This document shows, piece after piece, positions 33,201-38,800 of a stretch of 45,667 nt of DNA. The stretch is from a virus. Location of the stretch: positions 1 through 45,667 of IMG/VR virus record IMGVR_UViG_3300021139_000030; one strand, 5' to 3'. Below the pieces are notes generated by a model. The model had not been told where the DNA came from, searched no databases, and saw nothing but the letters and a program-made list of their open reading frames with translations. A program made the translations under genes and the position numbers. The stretch's first letter is position 1. The number at the start of each line of letters is the position of its first letter.

Positions 33201-34786
33201 TTGTTTCCAACGCCTTTAGTTGATACGATCGAACTTCCGGCAGTTAATGATACGCTTGTATCTTCTACTAGATTAATAATTTGATTATTATTAACTGTTT
33301 CAATTTTAACTACATAAGTCTTGCCTTTAATCAAAGGATCAGTATCAGCATTGAATATTACTCGGTAACCTTCTTCTAACAATACACCATCAACATAATA
33401 TCCTGCACTTCCTTCGACCGCAGAAAACGCATCTTTTGTATTAGTGTCCATTAGATCTACATTAGGCAACGATGTATATCCAAAATTAAACAATTTAATA
33501 TTTGCTTGGAATTCAATGATAGGGCGCTGAGCACGTTTGTCCTGAGGATAAACGGGCGGAACATTATTAGCAGTTGCTGATGTTTCTATAACACCTGCAT
33601 GGAACCAACGATTGTATCTCGACCATGGATTTCTATCAACGCTTGCTCTATTGATTGTAATATAATCCGGAGTAATTGGCGCATTTCTAAAATCATCAAA
33701 AGGATATTGATCAAAATTCTGTGCATCAAAATTTGTATCAAGATTATTGGCCGCGTCAACATTGTTTTGTAATGTATCAAAATCGACTAATGTTATATAT
33801 GAACCAACACCTTCAACTAACCAACGTTTACCTGCGTAGGTAGATGGAAGTACACTATCAGGAAAGGTAACAATCATTCCGTTTGTCAGTTGAATGTTAT
33901 TTCCAGACTTATAAGTTACCTTACCTATGATTTCTTTTTCTACATCTAGTGTTGTATTTTCAAGCAATGACTTAACAACAATTTTTCCTGCAACTAGAGT
34001 AGTATCTCCGGCAACATAGAATAATGTAGTCGGTGTTTGATCATCAATGGTGATAATAATCTGACCATCTTTAGAACCGTTGTTAACTACTGCGGAGTAT
34101 TGGTCCGCTTGTCCATAAGATAGTGCTGTTTTGATATACAGGTTATGAGATGACGAAACATTTAGCACATAGGTCAAGCCTCTGTAAAATGTTAATACAG
34201 GATCTGGAGTTAGTCCGTCCGGTGTGAATACAAAATTCATTCCGGTGCTGTCGTCAGTCACTGTATATGTGCTGACTGTAGATTTTTGTAATCCTGTTAT
34301 TTCAACTGGATCTGGTCCATCTTCTAACCAATAGTATTGAGTATAGTTTACAAACTTATCAATATCAAAATGAGGATGATAAGAATATGTTGTTGGTTTT
34401 AAAATCTTGTTGTGGTTATTAACTGTACCATTATAGTATGCTAATTGATTAATTAGATCATCGTATGCTAACGCATCAGTTATGTTATTTTGATCATTAC
34501 GAATGATCAAACCAGGATCAAGCTGGTAACTTTGGGTTAGAGTTGATACGCTGGTTATGTATTGATCTTTAGCAGGATTGTATGTAGGTGTATCTTTAGT
34601 TCCTACGTAACCGCTGATTCGCTCAACTCTAGGAACTTCCATTAATCTATCAATGGTACTAGATAGAAACTTTTTATTCTTATCTGTCTGCAGGTATGCA
34701 GGCAACAGATCAGCGGCAGATCGTGTGTGGCTAGGATCGTTTAAATTATAAACGTCTGTTAATTCATTGCGATTGTTATTATCCAT
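21239..34786 (-). CDS. Giant 4515-residue virion protein, probable outer baseplate/fibre component
   Basis: The largest gene in the window, roughly 500 kDa. It starts MDNNNRNELTDVYNLNDPSHTRSAADLLPAYLQ and is beta-rich throughout, with aromatic motifs such as DRNPWSRYNRWFH. Recognisable parts are seven FG-GAP-like repeats (about 2100-2575), glycine-rich GxGYTxxPxV repeats (about 2970-3030 and 3326-3390), and a coiled-coil segment (about 3598-3640, AETQKTDAETQLTFWQTRL). Near the C-terminus is an RRGTLGT segment of the kind GERIEFF...LGQLRRGTLGTG. It follows the gp6 gene by ten bases, where T4 has gp7 and gp8. A wedge-periphery or giant fibre role is inferred from place and size. No frameshift is seen. 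Confidence 0.85.
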   Translation of the reverse strand: MDNNNRNELTDVYNLNDPSHTRSAADLLPAYLQTDKNKKFLSSTIDRLMEVPRVERISGYVGTKDTPTYNPAKDQYITSVSTLTQSYQLDPGLIIRNDQNNITDALAYDDLINQLAYYNGTVNNHNKILKPTTYSYHPHFDIDKFVNYTQYYWLEDGPDPVEITGLQKSTVSTYTVTDDSTGMNFVFTPDGLTPDPVLTFYRGLTYVLNVSSSHNLYIKTALSYGQADQYSAVVNNGSKDGQIIITIDDQTPTTLFYVAGDTTLVAGKIVVKSLLENTTLDVEKEIIGKVTYKSGNNIQLTNGMIVTFPDSVLPSTYAGKRWLVEGVGSYITLVDFDTLQNNVDAANNLDTNFDAQNFDQYPFDDFRNAPITPDYITINRASVDRNPWSRYNRWFHAGVIETSATANNVPPVYPQDKRAQRPIIEFQANIKLFNFGYTSLPNVDLMDTNTKDAFSAVEGSAGYYVDGVLLEEGYRVIFNADTDPLIKGKTYVVKIETVNNNQIINLVEDTSVSLTAGSSIVSTKGVGNKGNSWWWDGTQWNLAQQKTSLNQAPLFDLFDENEISYSDLSIYPGNFSGTKIFGYTDGTIYDTVLGLNLKYLNVSNIGDFLFTNYFNTDTFSVANTISTSIVNVSSGFLKISNGITTSYENVWTETVNSAIPIIQYQVLDTATNTIEINSIDYAGWQADLQVSVYVNDVKKYPTVDYHLIPENQYLFVVFNNALPIGDRVKFTIYTSAVPNGNGYYEPSLGLTNNPLNGPISQLTLAEFTDQLKTIADKVSGFSGVPLGFNNLRDLGAVNQYGTRLVSHVDPLSFAHFFIGLKQHSVINAVRKVADDYQTFKNTFIKSVNEITNTLSPRDAVDQILATINAGKDIIFPYGYSDMLAYGQDYVLRTYTVTDTRISTYSLPITIDTVNVSDQCVIVYLNGEQLLLGIDYTLPTNDASITFTNTLSVGDYIEIRCYSTTQGCYVPPTPTKLGLYPKFVPNAFLDTSYATPANVIEGHDGSIIQAFGDYRDNILLELEKRIYNNIKSSTVYKTSLLDINSVLPGAYRPKDFSYKEIFKILTADFLKWTGFNGVDYQTNTSSLTDSKTWNYRTSSQNLSNNLVLPGYWRGIFKYFYDTDRPHTHPWEMLGFSEQPNWWFGQYGGAPYTSGNTILWDDLSQGKIADPADTRIDPNYVRTNLLDILPVDEYGNLVMPNMNGLASSINETLVNQPWQFGDHAPAETAWRRSSMWPFAVQVLLALCKPAKYSSMLFDTSRIKFTVAGQTVYGDKLQLLRLPDLILYRDVIGGVRQRASGYSVMLIEAGLQKNQNYISQLKADLAGVDYNLIYKAEGFIDKDKLSVRIDSVDPTSVNPGVLLPAEDFAISLIQSNPISSLSISGLIIQKTQGTFAIKGYDNFRPYFTVLTPIHSFRDEGITVGGVSESYVTWQEYKFYQTGQIVSYNGKYYRTVKSHTATTSFEADNFQSLPSLPMTGGITVASAAQYNTIPTIVSYGTSLSTIQDVYDFIIGYGKYLESQGFVFDYFQPDLNSILDWNFTGKEFLFWASQNWIDGSLIVLSPFAQQVKFNNQNVYGVVDDITDPFYQYTLLTADGSAFPPKQYTLSREENQFVIETLLPNTGFYFAQVNLVQKQHAIIFNNFSMFNDIVYDEQTGYRQKRIKLTGFRTAEWDGGLTSPGFIYDEAVINEWQPFVDYSPGDLVRYSGKYYSAIKKVDGSTTFDFAKWRGLPNKPTSALLPNFEYKIAQFEDFYSLDIDNFDLAQQKMAQHLTGYTPRIYLDNIFDDKIAQYKFYQGYIKEKGTANAITKLAKASLNNLQGEVEFLETWAFRIGSFGGYNTYQELQINLDTQKFIQNPQIIEFTGYPESSTDFVYRVPQSDILISPDNYDYNNVFPALNTTYSDYISEVQTAGYVRIDDVTGTAYNINSILDIGDPNLIPEGATFWLGFRTDGEWDVLRFTRQNLQIIQATINSPGVSIQFTTAQTHGLTVGEVISVSRFIPDLNKVYVVTSVDSGTTFSVASTLATIPYSATIYIGLISKFISVRFNSFDDLHSLPRLTTTIYGDKIWVDDDGTGKWAVYEKINNYTDTIFNDSVNNSGQLYGYSYSTDESTSTYLVSAPGFLDANYGYGKVFVYDKPSLRSINANVVFTYSLKESGHDYYQSTVPPEFGHSLKYDPADDIIFAGAPGTSNVRGDLTGAGDLRFVSDTNNIIAHNGIGMIKITAINRALTEPVTLAVLTTPHPTENGRYGNSIVVNSTATNKHFLVGAPGEGSGHVYNYSMTMGRYNTSSVVISALTSIPSPVGVEPGSLFGQSIAGNSDLSIVAIGAPGHITATGAVYIYTVNSDLSYTLVQSITRTTAGIAGIIQSGDQLGNKLTMSKDGSYLFISSPGTQTGLYQGMVSVWKWNGSFYNWLQNLTQPNRNSNTEFGFDISIDDANQTLVVSSLGTLELQNITFDKYMDLLPNANTLFGSKYVKDPSSDVRNVKTTFDNQSTRFYSTVENAGSVSIFNRYYTYFSYAQDIQSNLISEGSDFGYSVAQLNGNIYVGAPTSNTSSGLVNGQTFIFQKLNTEVNSWSLLRSEEPLVDPSGIKRIMLIDAEKDKITQYLEIFDPVKGYIPGSANQELTYKTMTDPATYSVGSSGISVDTSKNWMDDHVGELWWDTGAVKYYWYEQGELEYRKNQWGTTFPGSSIQVYEWVSSKLLPSEWAVLADTATGLLQGVSGQPKYADNSVLSVKQVYNSISNTFYNLYYYWVRNKSVLPVGVTNRRLSALSVASLIADPKNQALEYATVLSSSAIALSNVKELIKNSNTNLHINIDFSTNSAPRHTEWLLLQEGDPFSTPSTMLEQKLIDSLTGYDSVGNPVPDPALSVQQRYGINVRPRQTMFVDRTKALRTLLEWTNSVLLANRIISLNSIPNLLKKEEIPPSTANEYDQVVETNYQLNQIITRGFSQATLACTIDSNGRINRVTVTYSGSSYNPEYPPTVAVQGNGVGAVIQTVVNNLGQVTDAYIINGGTGFTTVPKLVVRPYTVYVLTDSEADNMWSKFEWSQTEQQWIRVHSQQYDVTKYWYTVDWTSSDFNNLQPITYTVSDTYGLSSITPAVGQYVKVQNGGAGRYIILRKVDKTLNIGSFDADYDIIYEQNGTIQISNTLWSPQLTDFGFDEIAAYDQTFFDQEADSELMYIIKSIRDDLFVGNLKAYWNQFFFHAVKYALSEQTNIDWVFKTAFINATNYAGSLDQRSTYKLQDSQYYLNWIEEVKPYHTQIRNFTTNYTATDLTHTFNTDFDLPAYYDQPTGNFITIQTLTNTVLQTYPYKSWLDNHTLEVGEVQVTNGGSNYVSPPTVKIITAPGDTGKGATAVAYISLGKVYDIVVTNPGSGYTITPTVVLVGGGGKNYQQATARAQLYNGKVRSTSVSIKFDRISYGPEISNITTTDSYIGDGESYSWVLTWVPQAEKNTIKVTIDGSTVLSDQYTIEYYSDFFTNPNGLTYLKNYAKLLLNFVPKLEQKIVIAYIKDIKILSAIDRINNYYQPGPGMPGVDPEQLMKGLSFGGVKVDTLPFNYASGWDVLPYYTSAWDSYSSETNYGVVKDPQLSMPDEYNSAETQKTDAETQLTFWQTRLAQLQALLANTPSLILVPGAGIQYTNNPEYQYVLGQIGEAEVEVNSYNALIASLNNTINEIVANFVPVSTPFVVPNGATINVYISTTTAAIAGGNATRIDPTVVPTIVGTGTTATIYIPATLFDPTLTGQLVTFRDQTSDGTILPGDPDALDVVISGGDLSEITLGIKPSDILLDGSGFLDQNYSHAPEEMLPGQIQESFAVTVFESKGTASPLIVNKKYFLDQITTTFDIGGKPASTASVLVNVADTPLRYAVDYSVNTIANTIQLTSNTWTGWLSVSGLSVGGTGLVDSRVVTDSGTTATTIISGAALSDIKDAYVTINGQETKAFTISAAPGYQSRSNPKGAITVYHNAVGSKQIQVWLFNQPAKGYSQVHEQVFTNVNHSNTRFILDQPPSTALPHEPQMIVEYNKKRLIPPQVSYYVVENDQAEFTVDLNDPLLPGQIDLTTVKVYRNGLPLTPGSEFSFTPPPVKIVFPLGTTNNGDVLAIMSLVGNQYYWDDVNQFLVIQNIPNRQDTDTLNVLTFSNDSGAFINPNADVPRDQTAQEGMFRKERYPANQYGRYVMSRPVGDTNYIWVEYNGQPLQSDIDYSVEEDKVTVRLRTGIFNTSTDKVVIMSLNDSSYGGITSYRMFTDLVGRTTYKTISQNNITHLAQPLLATDTVIYVNDVTVLTPPNIQRNLPGIVYIAGERIEFFLLNPSLNTLGQLRRGTLGTGILDGLPTGTAVIDQGPSQNIPVKESTIIYNTVTTALQTVFTLSGITLVDSAEYYDQVEVRINGQLQLKPTTATIYSTDLDIAYDSGQENSLGVSNLTTVTSYYTITKQIINNTSTPVLLWTAGGLPGGYHVSVSQRKGQIFENTPAISFINERPGVLPTDEYYPGDPIIILETGAVLTDESQVPLEGI
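27047..28519 (-). repeat. Seven FG-GAP-like repeats (predicted beta-propeller)
   Basis: Within residues about 2090-2580 of the giant protein a pattern recurs: [F/Y/L]G-x-S then about 8-14 residues then (V/I)-GAP or SSPG or SAPG, then G-x-V-x-(V/I)-Y. Examples are FGHSLKYDPADDIIFAGAPG (from 2167), RYGNSIVV...FLVGAPGEGSG (near 2247) and FGQSIAGNSDLSIVAIGAPG (near 2309). Four further copies lie near 2101, 2368, 2424 and 2528. Seven such units are the number in integrin-type propellers. The second-to-last copy is degenerate (VVSSLG). Confidence 0.75.
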
Positions 34787-34796
34787 TATTCAATTC

Positions 34797-37700
34797 TTAA
34801 GATATGGTTAGTTGAGATGGTGTTATAGATGTGATAATCTCTATATCTGCAACCTGTGCTCCGCTGACAAATATTTCATTGCTTTGGCATGATACTTCAA
34901 AGAGGTTACCAAATGATGATCCATTTTTTGCAACTATAATAAAGTTTGTTATATCAGGAGTCATTATGTTCATAACATAAGTTGACAGCTCGCTGAAACT
35001 AAATGTATCTCCAAAGTCCCAATTTTCTAAAGCAAAGAAATCGTTGATCGCTTGTATTATTCTAGTCTTTAGATCATTGTCGCTTACTGGCAGATTGCCA
35101 TTTTTTACAGCCTTGAATGTTGCTTGCAATCCTAAATCCGCCGCAGATCCAAATAGGATTTTATAAGAAGCAGGATGATAAATGATAGTGTCAGAAATAC
35201 TCTTGATTGGCTCTAGATATTGGCTGTAGGTATCTTCTAGTGTCGTAGTGCTAGGAGGCAAAGGTTCTGTTTGTGATGTATCTTTCAACCACATTCTAAA
35301 AGAAGTATCATACTCCGATGTCAACATATAGATATCTATAATATTTGATTTAGCAGGATCTATGCGTTTTTCTTCTCCGCTGTTATGAACATAATGGAAT
35401 TTTAATCCGCTACGACCCGAACGAGCAAAATATTGTGTTTGTAAAATATAATCTAAATTAACTGCATCATAGATTTTTACAACATCTGCAGAATAAAAAT
35501 AATAAAGAACTGTTGGATCAGGATTATCAACGTAGCTTTCATCTGGATAGGCCACAAAAGATACATCAGTTGGCGCTAATGAATATCTACTACCATCAGC
35601 AGAGTATTGGAAATATATAAAGTTTCCTAAGTAGCCTGTTTGAACTAAAGGATTTTGACTATCAGTGATGATATCAAAACTATCTGGATCATCTATCTGT
35701 CCATCATTCTTACTGTCATAAAAACTAACTAAAACTTTCTTAGGTTCAACATAACCGTCATTTTCTATCACAGCAGAATCAATTTGCCAATCGTGATCTT
35801 TGCCAAGCTCGTTAATAGTTTGACCTGCAGGTATAACGACCCATAAGCCATTTATTTTTCTACTGACAACATTATCTGTAGTATTCAAATAGAAATCACC
35901 GTTAACACCCAATGATGTCTGTGGAATGGCAGATCCGTTGTGCCATGTGTTACCTAAGTTAGGAATAGTATTAATTCCTAAAATAGAAATTTTATCTTTG
36001 ATAGTTGTGTTTGAAACGTAGTCAAAATTGTTCTTGTAATCGTCTACTAAGAACGCTGTTTGTTCTGCACTTTCAAATACATAATCAGTTTTTCTATAAA
36101 ATATATTATAGTTTGTTCCTGTCCACTGGAACGCTATTTGCCAAGAAGCATCAATGTTTTGATTTGTGGTATCGCCCTGATAGATCAAATTAAATTGATG
36201 GATCAAGTCTATATTTGTGTCTGTTATTACAAACCAGGTTCTAGTTAGTCTATCAAAACTAAGACCAAAATTGATCTTTGCAACCATTTGGTTTACTATT
36301 TCATTTTCTAAAGCGAATGGCAAGTTAGTAACCAACGCAGGAATAACTTCAACTGCTATTGATCCATCTGCAACAAATCCAGTTAGAGTGATAGGACCAG
36401 TACCATCATTCAATAGTCCTAATCCGCTGTTTGATCCGTCACCTGTAACTGAGGAAACCCTAGACCAAACATAGGTTCTTGTTGTAGAATCTGCTTGCTG
36501 TGTTAGCTTTCCGGATGGCAAATAATAATATCCAGATGGTGGTTGAAATTTTATCAATGCGCCAGGTGTAATGTATTGTGCATCGTTACTGCTAAAATAT
36601 CCAACTTGCTGTGGTGTTAGATCATACAAGTTCTGAATATATCCTTTTACCTGACCAGACTCTATTTGGGCAAGGTGCCAGCTAAGATTAATGTTTAACA
36701 AATCAGGTCTTGGAAACTTGTTTAGATAAAAATTTCTTGTTGAAGGATCGGCGATGATTGGCTCAATCTGAGATTTTAAAATACCAAATGCTTGATTTCT
36801 TGTATCAAAAGATGCAGTAAAACTCAGCTGACTATCTTGCTTATAGAGCATTCCGTCCTGAGCAAAAATATCTATTTGACTGTATTTTCCTGTAACATCT
36901 GTTAGATCAAAATACTTGCTGATACCTGAGCTCTGTCTGTTTATACTTTTTACTTTTAGAATATCCGAAGCTACAGTTACAGGAGCAACATTGTAATCTT
37001 CTCCTGTGACCATTCTATTTTGTATATAATAGTTCTTTGGTGCGTTTTCTTTGATAGAAGTATTTGTTTCTGCAGGCGCACTATTGTATACTGAATACTG
37101 TAAACTTAATGTCAATGACAATGTTTGTGTTTGACCGTTTTTATTTGTATAAGGAACCTTAAGAGAAAGTCCATTTATAGAATTTGGAGATATAGTATAT
37201 GAAAGACCGTTGCTTTGTCTGTAGTAAACAACAAATCCGCCTTTCGGTAAATCACCAAAGTTCCCGTCCGCAAAATTTAAATCAATCTGATCGTTTATTC
37301 TAGTGCTTACAGCATATAGCGTTCTTGTATCTAAATTTAAACTGTTATAGATAACATTATTACCTGTAGTAGAACTAACTTTAGTCCATAATTTATTATA
37401 GGTATTGTCTGGATTTAACTGCCATAACCATACATCAGTGTTATTAATGTCTGTTGCATTAATTCCTACAATTTCATTAGGTACAGGATTGTCAACTGTA
37501 AACGTCGAACTGCCTAATGTTCCTTGTTTGAAGTGCATGAAGAAACCAGTGTTGGCGGAGCCGGCACCTTTGTTATCATTTCTCCAGATAATGCCCATAG
37601 GATTTCCTGGAGTAGGAGCTTCTTCATAGATATAATTTTGACCTGAGAATGTAGCACTGACTACTTCAAAGCCCATGTTAACTCCGTTAATTGGTCTGTT

Positions 37701-38300
37701 GAAAGTGTATAAAGGAACACCACTTTGATTGGTGTTAATCTTGTATTGATCTGTAGGAATCCCACTAATAGTTTCAGATGCATAAGGAGATCCAAATATA
37801 GTAGAACCGGGCATAGCTGAATTCATAATTAGAATCCATTGCTGATACCAGTTGTTATTTGATGGGTCGTCCCAGCCAACTATTTGATTAGCTAGGTTAA
37901 TATTGTTGCTGTCTACGATATTATCAGATGTAGAAATCGAAGTAATTTTTAGTAATCCACTGGCAGGAATATTTCTTTGTGGATTATAGCTGATTAGTCT
38001 AGCAAGATTTAGAATACTGTCGCGGCGTTGTGCTGTTTCTAGAAAGTTTTCACGAGCATTTAAATCGATACGGAAACTTAGATTTTGACCTAGATATGAA
38101 ATTAAATCTACTAATGCTATAAACTCGCTACTTTCAATGTAGTCGTTGAAATCTTCAGGGTAATTTGCTCTAAGATACTGTATCGCTGTGCGGCGAATAG
38201 TGTCAAAGTCGTAAGATTTGAAATCCGCATTATTAAATGATTGGTATATTTTAGTCCAATCTTCTGCGACAAGTAGTTTAGAATTAGTTGCTGGTATCAT
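34797..38300 (-). CDS. gp6: Baseplate wedge protein, gp6-like
   Basis: 1167 residues, much longer than T4 gp6 (660). The N-terminus carries the gp6/gpJ hallmark: DFDTIRRTAIQYLRANYPEDFNDYIESSEFIALVD, then LISYLGQNLSFRIDLNARENFL and TAQRRDSILNLARLISYNPQRN. The C-terminus (residues about 1040-1167) has the other half: VSDNDLKTRIIQAINDFFALENWDFGDTFSFSELSTYVMNIMTPDI. gp6 dimers form the inner iris of the baseplate around the hub. The extra 500 residues lie in the middle and are beta-rich, as if decoration domains were inserted. The ATG has no clear ribosome site. A late-promoter-like box lies 25 bases upstream. Confidence 0.93.
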   Translation of the reverse strand: MIPATNSKLLVAEDWTKIYQSFNNADFKSYDFDTIRRTAIQYLRANYPEDFNDYIESSEFIALVDLISYLGQNLSFRIDLNARENFLETAQRRDSILNLARLISYNPQRNIPASGLLKITSISTSDNIVDSNNINLANQIVGWDDPSNNNWYQQWILIMNSAMPGSTIFGSPYASETISGIPTDQYKINTNQSGVPLYTFNRPINGVNMGFEVVSATFSGQNYIYEEAPTPGNPMGIIWRNDNKGAGSANTGFFMHFKQGTLGSSTFTVDNPVPNEIVGINATDINNTDVWLWQLNPDNTYNKLWTKVSSTTGNNVIYNSLNLDTRTLYAVSTRINDQIDLNFADGNFGDLPKGGFVVYYRQSNGLSYTISPNSINGLSLKVPYTNKNGQTQTLSLTLSLQYSVYNSAPAETNTSIKENAPKNYYIQNRMVTGEDYNVAPVTVASDILKVKSINRQSSGISKYFDLTDVTGKYSQIDIFAQDGMLYKQDSQLSFTASFDTRNQAFGILKSQIEPIIADPSTRNFYLNKFPRPDLLNINLSWHLAQIESGQVKGYIQNLYDLTPQQVGYFSSNDAQYITPGALIKFQPPSGYYYLPSGKLTQQADSTTRTYVWSRVSSVTGDGSNSGLGLLNDGTGPITLTGFVADGSIAVEVIPALVTNLPFALENEIVNQMVAKINFGLSFDRLTRTWFVITDTNIDLIHQFNLIYQGDTTNQNIDASWQIAFQWTGTNYNIFYRKTDYVFESAEQTAFLVDDYKNNFDYVSNTTIKDKISILGINTIPNLGNTWHNGSAIPQTSLGVNGDFYLNTTDNVVSRKINGLWVVIPAGQTINELGKDHDWQIDSAVIENDGYVEPKKVLVSFYDSKNDGQIDDPDSFDIITDSQNPLVQTGYLGNFIYFQYSADGSRYSLAPTDVSFVAYPDESYVDNPDPTVLYYFYSADVVKIYDAVNLDYILQTQYFARSGRSGLKFHYVHNSGEEKRIDPAKSNIIDIYMLTSEYDTSFRMWLKDTSQTEPLPPSTTTLEDTYSQYLEPIKSISDTIIYHPASYKILFGSAADLGLQATFKAVKNGNLPVSDNDLKTRIIQAINDFFALENWDFGDTFSFSELSTYVMNIMTPDITNFIIVAKNGSSFGNLFEVSCQSNEIFVSGAQVADIEIITSITPSQLTIS

Positions 38301-38324
38301 ATATGTTAAGCCATTTGGATAACA

Positions 38325-38333
38325 TATTTATTA
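38325..38333 (-). promoter_or_regulatory. Late-promoter-like box (TAATAAATA) ahead of gp6
   Basis: On the minus strand TAATAAATA lies in the 55-base gap between the gp25 and gp6 genes, 25 bases before the gp6 ATG. The same nine bases occur on the plus strand at 4726-4734. It differs from the T4 late core at one or two positions. This gap is one of the few in the structural block wide enough for a promoter. Confidence 0.45.
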
Positions 38334-38355
38334 GGAAAATAAACTTGGTAGATTA

Positions 38356-38793
38356 TTACTGCATGGAAAGCCCAGCAGATTTATCAAACGTTAGACGCAT
38401 TACATCTGTTTGATTAGTGGGCACAAACGTAAGAGTAAGTTGCAAAACTAGGCCATATTCTGCTTCTGTAATATCAACTTGAGTAACATTAACACGGGGA
38501 TCAGAAGATATAATATTTTTAATATCTTCTTCTATTGCAGATCTAACATCATCTGTAAATGGGTCGTATAATTTGTCCCAAATTATAGTTCCCCAAGCAG
38601 GATTCATCACACGCTCACCTTGGCGAGTGTTAAAATAATTCATCAAATCTTGCTTTACAACATCAAAATCGTAAAGAGTAACAGTCTGTGATGTAGGATC
38701 TTGTGTGCTGAATCCTACATAAAACTGTGATGTTTGCTGTCTATTTTGAGGGCTGTTATTAGCAGGCTGAATTATAATATTCTTATATGGCAT
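38356..38793 (-). CDS. gp25: Baseplate wedge protein, gp25-like
   Basis: 145 residues, close to T4 gp25 (132), a conserved wedge-core protein also found in type VI secretion (TssE) and R-type tails. After a polar start come YDFDVVKQDLMNYFNTRQGERVMNPAWGTIIWDKLYDPF (about 41-79) with the family hallmark Gly-Glu-Arg and NPxWG, then ADD-type helix VRSAIEEDIKNIISSDPRV and the beta strands VTQVDITEAEYGLVLQLTLTFV. It sits between the gp5 hub and gp6 genes; in T4 gene 25 is elsewhere, so this linkage is different. The stop of the hub gene's upstream neighbour leaves seven bases to this ATG region, indicating one operon. Confidence 0.93.
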   Translation of the reverse strand: MPYKNIIIQPANNSPQNRQQTSQFYVGFSTQDPTSQTVTLYDFDVVKQDLMNYFNTRQGERVMNPAWGTIIWDKLYDPFTDDVRSAIEEDIKNIISSDPRVNVTQVDITEAEYGLVLQLTLTFVPTNQTDVMRLTFDKSAGLSMQ

Positions 38794-38800
38794 GAGTTAT

